This document shows, piece after piece, positions 47,114-56,344 of a DNA stretch of 64,000 bases (positions are counted from its first letter, which is position 1; each line of letters begins with the position of its first letter). The stretch spans positions 11,935,003-11,999,002 of the forward strand of contig NC_088643.1 in assembly GCF_964019385.1 (NCBI RefSeq), in the 5' to 3' direction. The translations under genes were made by a program, and so were the position numbers. The notes under the pieces were generated by a model. The model made no database searches and had not been told where the DNA came from. It was given only the letters and a program-made list of their open reading frames with translations. This DNA comes from Sycon ciliatum (Eukaryota; Porifera; Calcarea; Leucosolenida; Sycettidae).

Positions 47114-48021
47114 AAGCCGTTCATCAGCTGTGGCTCAGGTACAGAGCGAATTTCATGGAGGCAAACAATTCTTCGAAAATCACGTTTGAAATGTTCAGCA
47201 TCAGCTCGATCGCCTGGGCTCTTCGCTATCACTGTATCAGTATCAGCACTAAGAGAATAGTAAAAAATACTAAAAAATAGTCGGAAGGAGATGACAACGT
47301 CAACGCGGTCGGTGCAGCCAGGCAGTAGATCTACTGGCAAGTGGCAGTAGCCTTCGCATTTGGCCGGTGTTGGGCCTGAGTGAGGGTAGACTTCTACCGG
47401 GTGAGGTCTCCGACTCTCCGCCAGCCTCCGACTCCGGTCATGGTTGCCATGGCGCATGCGTGCACGAAGAAAGCGTTGATCTGACATAGCTGATAGGATT
47501 TTTTTCGGTTCCTTGGATTATTGGCTGATGATTGCAGTGATATGAATCGAGTAAGCTGTTGTAGTATGGTAGTGATAATGGTCAAGATTGAAGAAAGCCA
47601 GACCGAGTTGTAAGAGAACGGGTGTTGATCGCGATGAATGGCATGATGTTGATGACCGCAGACTGGAGGACTGAGCCAACTGAACTGAACTGCGTGTTGG
47701 ATATTATTTGAACATCAGATTATTCTATTCAAACGTCAAAATGGAAATAATTCAGTGCGTGGCTAGATGGTCAACAGATGTAAATCGTTGCCTGCAATAG
47801 TGCACTTGTCTTGTTGTTCTATCGGATCTATACAGTTGGTTCGGTACATGTATCGTCCAAGAGTATGAGACAGAGGTCTCGAAATTTCGGACATGGGGCG
47901 AGTGACCACTGCTAGCGAGCTTTGTGACCAATGACGTGGCCAGGGTTTGCCAGCCATTATTACAGTGAGTGAAAGCAGAAAGGATAGTCCAGGTGCTGAA
48001 GCCTCTTGAGGAGCTTGGCAG
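47114..48021. other. Spacer between gene C and hydroxylase remnant
   Basis: Conserved with the A, B and D spacers. No gene is seen. Confidence 0.4.
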
Positions 48022-48285
48022 CGATGAAGACTGAACACGTTCACAAGTTTCACCACGAGTGGATCGCGCCCATCAGAATCTCTGGTCTGTACTGTCACCC
48101 GGTCGAGCATTGCCTCTCAAACATATTGCCGGTAATGGCTGGTCCCGTCGTGCTCGGCTCTCACTGTATGCTGCTGCTGCTGTGGGCCTGCATCTCGCTG
48201 GCCTCCGTGTCCGTCGCACACTGTGGGGCGGCTTCCACCTGCCGTTCATGCCGTCCAACGACTACCACGACTACCATCATGCAAA
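48022..48285 (+). pseudogene. FAXDC2-like hydroxylase exon, copy C (5-bp insertion)
   Basis: The best preserved of the three. Frame runs from HVHKFHHEWIAPIRISGLYC through HPVEH, VMAGPVVLGSH and LLLLWACISLASVSV. A 5-bp insertion after AHC (GGGGC) then shifts the frame. The terminal HDYHHAK box is present only in the neighbouring frame. Donor GTTAGT is kept. Confidence 0.8.
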
Positions 48286-48552
48286 GTTAGTAGTGTAGTG
48301 TGTGCATTCTGCATTGATTGATAGCTGTACTAATACCTTGCACATACATGGGAGGCGGTGAATGCAAAAATCTGACATGAGCCCCCCCCCCCCCCCTGAT
48401 GTACCCCTAAAAGGAAATCCCCCCCCCCCCCCAATGTTCTGACTGCATGTATAAAGCCACGTGCTAACTTTATCAAAAATTGACCAGAGAAGAATACAGT
48501 CATCTCCAAAAATCCGGCCAATGCTATGCAAGCTACCGGTAGCTATACAGTG
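48286..48552. other. Start of hydroxylase-remnant intron, copy C
   Basis: Two C-runs (about 48382-48397 and 48419-48432) and an inverted repeat at 48534-48588 where the first 44-bp units are in opposite orientation. Confidence 0.4.
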
Positions 48553-49236
48553 CATGCTGCCCATGCACTGTATAGCTAACGGTAGCTGTACTGTGCATGG
48601 ACAGCATGCACTGCCACTGCTACCAGTAGCTGTACTGTGCATGGGTAGCATGCACTGCCACTGCTACCGGTAGCTGTACTGTGCATGGGCAGCATGCACT
48701 GCCACTGCTACCAGTAGCTGTACTGTGCATGGGTAGCATGCACTGCCACTGCTACCAGTAGCTGTACTGTGCATGGGCAGCATGCACTGCCACTGCTACC
48801 GGTAGCTGTACTGTGCATGGGTAGCATGCACTGCCACTGCTACCGGTAGCTGTACTGTGCATGGGCAGCATGCACTGCCACTGCTACCGGTAGCTGTACT
48901 GTGCATGGGTAGCATGCACTGCCACTGCTACCGGTAGCTGTACTGTGCATGGGTAGCATGCACTGCCACTGCTACCAGTAGCTGTACTGTGCATGGGCAG
49001 CATGCACTGCCACTGCTACCGGTAGCTGTACTGTGCATGGGTAGCATGCACTGCCACTGCTACCAGTAGCTGTACTGTGCATGGGTAGCATGCACTGCCA
49101 CTGCTACCGGTAGCTGTACTGTGCATGGGCAGCATGCACTGCCACTGCTACCGGTAGCTGTACTGTGCATGGACAGCATGCACTGCCACTGCTACCAGTA
49201 GCTGTACTGTGCATGGGTAGCATGCACTGCCACTGA
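48553..49236. repeat. 44-bp minisatellite, copy C (about 16 units)
   Basis: The same unit as at 29822, expanded to about 16 copies with two or three alternating sequence variants. Confidence 0.9.
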
Positions 49237-49706
49237 TAGTGCAAGTAATAGCCTAGTACGGCATATGCTCTGCCGCCGGGACTGCACTCTGCAGTGCACA
49301 GTCTGTGCTGTGCTCCACTCGACTGCAGCAGGCAGAGTGCAGAGCCGTGGACTGTTTTAGTTCAGTGCTATGCTGGTAGACCCTCTAATGACTGTAAATG
49401 CATGAATGCGATTGTGACAGGCACCATGCCACTGTACAAGTATCCATGGCATTGGCTGGATTTCTTTGGTGACGACTGTATTACTCCACCAGTCCCTGCC
49501 CCCAACAACAGAAAAGAAATACTCCCTGTTTCCAGCAGTTCACTTGCATACCAGTGTCATGGTTGTTGTCTCTTCTGACCATGAATGTTCCTATAGGTAT
49601 TGTCTGATTCTGATCCAATGCACTACAATGCCCTCAGTTTGGTGAGTCTGCCATTCGATTATGCCGAGACCTCTGGTCAGTTGAGCATGGCAGACCTCAC
49701 CAGCAC

Positions 49707-50170
49707 CATCTCACTGCTGACTCCATGCTAGCCCCATGTACTGCTGACTCCATGCTAGCCCCATGTACTGCTGACTCCATGCTAGCCCCATGTACTGCTG
49801 ACTCCATGCTAGCCCCATGTACTGCTGACTCCATGCTAGCCCCATGTACTGCTGACTCCATGCTAGCCCCATGTACTGCTGACTCCATGCTAGCCCCATG
49901 TGCTGCTGACTCCATGCTAGTCCCATGTACTGCTGACTCCATGCTAGCCCCATGTACTGCTGACTCCATGCTAGTCCCATGTACTGCTGACTCCATGCTA
50001 GCCCCATGTACTGCTGACTCCATGCTAGCGCCATGTACTGCTGACTCCATGCTAGCCCCATGTACTGCTGACTCCATGCTAGCCCCATGTACTGCTGACT
50101 CCATGCTAGCCCCATGTACTGCTGACTCCATGCTAGCCCCATGTACTGCTGACTCCATGCTAGCCCCATG
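49707..50170. repeat. 27-bp minisatellite, copy C (about 17 units)
   Basis: The same unit as at 9303. Here its plus-strand open frame runs on through the intron into the hydroxylase last exon. Confidence 0.9.
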
Positions 50171-50251
50171 TGCCTGGCGGGGAGTTTGTGTACCTCGTAT
50201 AATTATAAAAACTGACATTATTTTTTGTTTATGTTGGCTGCTGCTATGCAG

Positions 50252-50400
50252 GTTCAACCAGAACTTTGGCATACTGAGAATCTTTGATTTTCCGTATGGC
50301 ACGGACAGTCGCTTCCGTAAATCAAAGTCGTACGAGCACCACTCCGTGCTACTTGGCACCACCCCTGCCAACGTTCTGATTCCGGACGAACCGAAAAAAG
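50252..50400 (+). pseudogene. FAXDC2-like last exon, copy C (stop lost)
   Basis: Full-length acceptor side: FNQNFGILRIFDFPYGTDSR, then KSYEHHSVLLGTTPANVLIP and DEPKK, as in the FAXDC2 C-terminus. The acceptor is GCAG/GTTC in phase 2, so the upstream AA plus G restores Lys-Phe. A deletion of about 17-18 bp removed the CQ-stop codons seen in A and B, so the frame runs on. Confidence 0.8.
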
Positions 50401-50440
50401 TCGGCAGTGCATGTGCATGTGTGCATCCTCACTGCTGTTG

Positions 50441-50594
50441 CTAGTCTCCTCACAGTCCACCCTTGACCGTCCCATTCTCCAGTTTCAATGCTTGTCTCCT
50501 CACAGTCCACCCTTGACCGTCCCATTCTCCAGTTTCAATGCTAGTCTCCTCACAGTGCACCCTTGACCGTCCCATTCTCCAGTTTCAATGCTAG
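50441..50594. repeat. 50-bp minisatellite, copy C (3 units)
   Basis: Three units of the array described at 10566. Confidence 0.9.
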
Positions 50595-51052
50595 TATCAT
50601 CACTACTCTACATGTATATGTATTTTAGCATATCCACCATCAATGCTGGTCACATGACAAATTACACTTACCTACCCTCACTACTTCAAGTATGCCGCTG
50701 ATATTATTATTTTTATTCACATAGCTATGGGTTTTTTGTGGCAAATTCACTAGTGCCCTAGCTAGGCCCAATCTGTGTTCTATCATAGGTGGTTAAATAA
50801 CGACATCGCATTGTTCAATCTTCCAGTCCTATCAGTGACAACTCTAATAGCCAATGTGCATTGTTTCCGACGGCCTTCACCAAGAAGTTATGTTCTCTTT
50901 CTCAGCTAGGGTCGCTCACAATTTGTTTTCCATTTCAATTTCCGCCCTTTCCACCATCCTGGAAGCATGGAGAGGGACAGTACCGGTATTATGAATATTT
51001 TTAAGTTACAAGCAGGGCATTGGCTATGTCATCACTCATCAGTACTGCTTTC
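50595..51052. other. Spacer, copy C
   Basis: Conserved with A and B, with a small extra segment near 50786-50818. No gene. Confidence 0.4.
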
Positions 51053-51215
51053 CGGCTGCACTGCTATGACATCACTACTACTTACCGGCTGTACTGCTAT
51101 GACATCACTACTACTTTCCGGCTGTACTGCTATGACATCACTACTACTTTCCGGCTGTACTGCGATGACATCACTACTACTTTCCGGCTGTACTGCTATG
51201 ACATCACTACTACTT
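51053..51215. repeat. 33-bp tandem repeat, copy C (5 units)
   Basis: Units containing GCTATGACATCACTACTACT and TTCCGGCTGTACT; A and B have three. Mixed-frame ORFs across it are artefacts. Confidence 0.85.
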
Positions 51216-52089
51216 GCTCCCAAGTCACTAACTGTTTTCTGTACCCGACTACTGGTACGTAATTGTGTCACTATTCAAGATGCTTTATATTTGAAGTACT
51301 ACACTTACTTCATACAAAGTGTTGCAATATGAAGCCTGAAATCACATGCAGTCTAGGCGTGCCTGTCCGATACCGGCATGCCGACACTGCAACTTGCTGT
51401 TGCCACCCCCCCCCCCCCCCCCCGCCCGCCCGCTTTGAACACTGTGTGCCACTGCGCTCGTGCCAAATCTAAACTATCTGCTCATCCAAATCCAGAGGGC
51501 TCAGACCCCCGCCCCCGCAGACGTTACATACTCTTGTGCCTGCCCATGAGCACGACCAGTAGTGATCTCGGGGTGCAGAATTGCCACAGAATCAAAGTCC
51601 GTGGCGTTTGCCACCTCCATTTATGTACACTTGAAGGTCCTGTCGTGGGCGTTGAAATCCGTTGAGAAGTCAAGCAGCTACATGGCGCTAGCCTTGCAGC
51701 CGTGAGCACTGCTGGTCCATTTTTATAGTTTGTGCATAAAATACAGTGTGTGTACACGCTAACAACAGAAAGAATGCCAGTCCCGGTAACCCCCCCCCCC
51801 CCCCCCCCCTGCACTTCACACACACACACATCCACGTGCACACACACACACTCAGACACGCCCATCGCGTAAAAGCAATGATAGCGAACAACTATATCAG
51901 ACATTATTATTATTATTATTATTATTATTTTTGTTTTACATCGGAAGCTCAACAGTGCAGCTGCACAAATATGAAGAGGCCGATGGGACCAAAAAATATA
52001 TAATAATTATTATATAAAAAAATAAATAAATAAACAATGTATAATATACATCAGTGTAAATGTTCATACATCAGTGTAAATGTTCAAAT
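51216..52089. other. Spacer with simple repeats, copy C
   Basis: C-runs near 51407 and 51790, CA tracts, (ATT)n at 51903-51930 and an AT-rich patch 51990-52085. It contains the empty site for the 429-bp element near 51635. No gene. Confidence 0.5.
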
Positions 52090-52511
52090 GTTTAGCAAAA
52101 AAAAAAAAGGGGGATGAGTGGTGAACATAAAGAGAAAAGAAGAAAAACGTATGCTGAATGAACCTGGGCAATACATGTATATACATAGCAACTTGTGGTG
52201 GGATTACACCGTTCAACAGCTTGCAAGGCGGATGAATTGACCGCCACTAATTTTAGCCTGGTATCCACCACACAGCTGATTGAAGTGGCTTTTTCTGGCT
52301 GGTGAATCCCTATTTTTTTATTTTTTTGACACACACACACACACCACAGCACATACTCCGGCATACACTGGCTGTTGGTAACCACCCAGGAGGATGAAAG
52401 AAGAGCTTGGAGAATGAGAAAGAGAAGAAAGACGTGTGCGACCATAATCGTCGGGAATTGAACCCCCAACCTCTCGATTGGAAATAGAATACACAAACCA
52501 CTGCACCATAT

Positions 52512-52518
<7 letters not shown>
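52090..52518 (-). mobile_element. tRNA-derived SINE, copy C only
   Basis: On the minus strand the head (about 52518-52440) looks like a tRNA. It has an A-box-like stretch in GGTGCAGTGGTTTGTG, and the B box GGTTCAATTCC, close to the consensus GGTTCGANTCC. A non-tRNA body of about 350 bp follows and ends in an A-rich (plus-strand) run near 52097-52110. No matching insert is seen in B. The limits and the parent tRNA are uncertain. Confidence 0.55.
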
Positions 52519-52547
<29 letters not shown>

Positions 52548-52615
52548 TACAGACACACATACATACACAAACACACACACAATCACGTGTGCACGCGTGC
52601 ATGTGCGTACACACA
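52516..52615. repeat. (CA)n microsatellite, copy C
   Basis: CA repeat abutting the SINE head, interrupted by CATA and CACG. Confidence 0.8.
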
Positions 52616-53339
52616 AACACATTGGACCTTGGACACATTGCCATGTTCAGGCAGGATATGTCCTGTGGTCTACTGAAAAGCCGGCCACAATTGGAAACGT
52701 GGAAGGGCTGAAGTCTGTGTGCTCGAGTCGAGCCTTGGCTACATTCATGATGATTTTTTTTGACTTGGCATGATAGCACACAACGGGTATTTCTTGCTTG
52801 CCACATGAATGCTAGCATTGCTGCTAGATTTCAATACTAGAATAAAATATGATGTGTATCTCAAGGGTAATAGCAAGAACTTGTATGTACAGGGTATGGC
52901 TGACACTGCTATGGCAATATACATTGCAGTATAAACATTTGTAGAGTAGAGTTTTGCAGGTTTAACTGACATACCGGTAACTATTCTGTACAGTGACTAG
53001 TGTAAAAACAGTAGGTGAGAGTAGACATGAACACATTCAGTAAAACTGATACCACAGTAGACTGGACTAGACAGTACATGTAGTTCAGTTGATCATTATA
53101 TCTACATAGTAACACAACACTGTGTGTGTCATAGACAATCTGTATACATCATGTCTATACAAGTGATGTCACAGTGTTGTGATCAATGACAGGTAGTGTG
53201 CTGTTGGAGTATCTCTTACTGCAGTAGCTGTTTGAAATGATCCCTGTCCAGTGCTGGTCATCTTCACCAATCTCAACTGCTAAACACTATCCAGTAGAAA
53301 TTTTCAGAAGCTCAGCTAGCCCTGTAGAATGTACAACAG

Positions 53340-53450
53340 AGAGGGTGCATACACACGTACACATGCATGCATGCAGACATGCACACACGCACGCGCACAC
53401 ACGCACACACGCATGCACGCACACACAAACAAACACACACACATCGACAA
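53340..53450. repeat. (CA/GCA)n microsatellite, copy C
   Basis: Mixed CACG and CACA repeats that follow the conserved GTAGAATGTACAAC sequence, as at 17262 and 35467. Confidence 0.8.
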
Positions 53451-53539
53451 CTCTCAAATAATGTCGAGTCCTTTCAGAGAGGCAATACTATTAATAGGAC
53501 ATTTCAGTTCTTACAACAAACTGAATGGTAGGTGGCAAT

Positions 53540-54600
53540 GAGTACAAGCAATGTGGCTCTTCAGACTTAACGTCCCACAACAAACACACGCACACCTGAC
53601 AGAACGCATGCACTAACACATGCCTAAAATGGTTATGTCAGTCTCCCCGTGAGAGGAGAGAGAAATTCAAAAGGAATCGTGGAAATATGACTCAATTGGC
53701 CTCTTGGCCTTGTTGGTCGTTCGTTCGCCCCCACTGGGCAGTATGCTTTATCCCTTGGCAGGTAGGTTCTCAGCCTCGGTGGCTGTTTGCTGGCTCAATA
53801 GACAGTACGACTCAGCCCTCGGTAGGTGGTATATGATCATCAGTGACCCACGGTGGGCAGTATGCTCTAGCCCTCGGTGGACAGTATGCTCAAGCCCTCG
53901 TTGGGCACTACGCTTTACCCCTTGCCGGAAGTTTGCTTTAACCCTGGGCTGGGGGGGGGGGGGGCAGGTTATTGGCCTCAACGGCCGTTCGTGCACCCTT
54001 GTAGGGGCTGTGTGCTTATTCGTGCGCCCTTGGTTGGGCTGTAGGCTTCAGCCTTCGGTAGGCAAGTCTCTGGCCTGGGCGGCCATTCGTGCACCCTCGG
54101 TTGGGCTGTTTGCGTTAGCCTTCGGTAGGCAGGTTGCTGGTCTCGGCAGCCATTCGTGCGCCCTCGGTTGGGTTGTATGCTTTTAAAACACTCGATGGGT
54201 AAGTTGTTAGCCTCGGCAGCCATTCATGCACCCTCGGCAAGCAGGTTTCTGGCCGCGTCGGCCAATTGGCGGGCAGTATGCTAGCGACCCACGGTGGGCA
54301 GGATCATTTAGCCCTCAGTGGGCTGGCTGTTGGCCTCGGTGGCCGCTCATGTCATCGGCCCACGGTCGGCCATTTGTGCGCCTGCCCCAGTGGGCAGTGT
54401 GAGTTGCTGAGGATCAGATGTGATGATTTGGCACAGCTATTGTCTCTTGCTTCTTTGGAACCGGTCAATCATGACATATCATAGCTGCGGCTAATGGGGT
54501 TCCTCGGTATTCGTGCCAGTAGTTGTGAGACGTATCCCCTCACCCCCAATGCCAGGCGCTGCATCTGCCGCTAGGGTTTCCTGGGTGTTAGCGCCCGTCG
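53540..54600. repeat. Irregular GC-rich repeats at the C/D junction
   Basis: Degenerate repeats around GCCCTCGG, TGGGCAGTATGCT and GGCAGGTT.CTGGCCTCGG, with a period that varies around 20-90 bp, and a G-run near 53951-53963. Nothing similar is present at the A/B or B/C junctions. ORFs through it are not recognised. It ends at a diverged copy of the GCCGCTAGGG...GTGAGTTCCC block that otherwise sits in intron 1. Confidence 0.6.
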
Positions 54601-54734
54601 TGAGTTCCCTTTTTTCTAAAAGAAGTCAGGCAACCCCCTACCCAATGTGTCAATGGCTTGTGAATGTGTGTATGTGTGCATGAGTACGTCGTACGTGCAG
54701 GCGGGTGCATGGGAGCGTTGGCAATTATGTTTGA

Positions 54735-54955
54735 GAAAAAGAAAAAGAGAGAGCGAGAGAGAGAGAGAGAGATAGAGAGAGACAGAGATAGAGAGAGACA
54801 GAGAGAGAGACAGAGAAACAGAGACAGGCAGACAGAGAGTGAGAAAGAGAGAGAGACAGGGACAGGGACAGAGACAAACACAGAAAGAGAGAGAGACAGG
54901 GACAGGGACAAAGACAAACACAGAAAGATAAAGAGACAGAGACAGAGACTGTCAC
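54735..54955. repeat. (GA)n/(GACA)n purine tract
   Basis: GA- and GACAG-rich purine strand of about 220 bp. Long Ser/Leu or Arg/Glu ORFs here are artefacts. Confidence 0.9.
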
Positions 54956-55030
54956 GTGGAACATACCATTTATTTAACATTGCCAAAATCAAAGACCTAG
55001 TACAAGTACCACCCTGTAAGTTCACCCCTG

Positions 55031-55560
55031 TCACAGACACAGCAGTGGTTCTCTTGTACTGGTGGTAAATTACTGACATACGAGTACAGCACACAGCAGT
55101 GGTTCTGTTGCACTGTTAAATTACTGACATACGAGTACAGCACACAGCAGTGGTTCTGTTGTACTGTTAAATTACTGACATACGAGTACAGCACACAGCA
55201 GTGGTTCTGTTGTACTGTTAAATTACTGACATACGAGTACAGCACACAGCAGTGGTTCTGTTGTACTGTTAAATTACTCACATATGAGTACAGCACACAG
55301 CAGTGGTTCTGTTGTACTGTTAAATTACTGACATACGAGTACAGCACACAGCAGTGGTTCTGTTGTACTGTTAAATTACTGACATACGAGTACAGTACAC
55401 AGCAGTGGTTCTGTTGTACTGTTAAATTACTGACATACGAGTACAGTACACAGCAGTGGTTCTGTTGTACTGTTAAATTACTGACATACGAGTACAGCAC
55501 ACAGCAGTGGTTCTGTTGTACTGGTAAATTACTGACATACGAGTACAGCACACAGCACAC
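55031..55560. repeat. 51-bp minisatellite directly after gene D (10 units)
   Basis: Ten units of 51 bp containing TACTGACATACGAGTACAGC and CAGTGGTTCTGTTG. On the minus strand it encodes a 17-residue repeat (SNLTVQQNHCCVLYSYV). The frame is the same as that of gene D exon 3, separated by its TAA. Treated as a 3'-flank repeat. Confidence 0.85.
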
Positions 55561-55602
55561 GGCACATGTGCACACACTCCTGTATGATGCCATCACTCTA
55601 AC

Positions 55603-56019
55603 TTACTGTAGTATGCGACGTCTGAGTGCTGCCAGCATAGCACAGTGTTGGTTGTGTTCACTTAGGTGTTCATCAGTTTGACGATGTTTACCACACAGGT
55701 AAGCCATGTCACAACGAGGACATGCCTTGATGTTGTCCAGGTCATAGCAGACAAAACATGCTGCTACACGTGGACACCATTCCAGTAGTGCAATGTGGTG
55801 ATCAATGCTCACTTGGCCTCTCTTGGATTGACGATGCAGGGCAGCAATGAGACAGTAGTATAGTAGCGTATCGTCTCCAGCATGTGGTGGTAAGTACACA
55901 ATTCCAGACACTGAGAGACCAGTTGCACAATTGCTCGGCAGGTAAGCACTGAGATCATTAACCAATGACTTCAACGCTGGGAAGAGTTTGGACATTTCTA
56001 CAAGTGCAAAGATCGTATT
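55603..56019 (-). CDS. Gene D exon 3: MYND-like zinc finger
   Basis: 417 nt with TAA and acceptor TAG above 56019. The finger is intact (CFVCYDLDNIKACPRC, CGKH, HNQHC). The N-terminal part differs from B (FALVEMSKL for LATDVSSKL). TAAGTTA at the end again overlaps a donor-like CA/GTAAGT. Confidence 0.75.
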   Translation of the reverse strand, partial: NTIFALVEMSKLFPALKSLVNDLSAYLPSNCATGLSVSGIVYLPPHAGDDTLLYYCLIAALHRQSKRGQVSIDHHIALLEWCPRVAACFVCYDLDNIKACPRCDMAYLCGKHRQTDEHLSEHNQHCAMLAALRRRILQ

Positions 56020-56344
56020 CTAGAGCAAAGCACACAACAAAGAAAAGTGTAGAAAAGAAAGTAACTGAAGCCAGTACACTCAAAACAGAGAACATCATGC
56101 ACAATTATAACAAATCAGGCTGATATAGCGGAAACCAACACATTCCATTTCCATAGTTTACAGTGTTCAAAATTATCACATTCCCCTCTGTGTTCTTCAA
56201 GAAATCTACCTTAGAGAGACACACACTATACAGTAGATAATTACTGAGTATACTGGTTTGCAATACAATGTTCCATTCAGAGTGGAATGTGGATGAAAAA
56301 CAGTTATGGTAACCTGAATTGTGAACACTGCACTGCCAGCTTAC

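Noticed and set aside
9303-50594. CRISPR-like direct repeats
   Set aside because: Units are contiguous with no unique spacers, and the locus is eukaryotic; they are minisatellites.
54588-55094. Ser/Leu-rich 168-codon ORF on the minus strand
   Set aside because: Translation of the GA/GACA purine tract.
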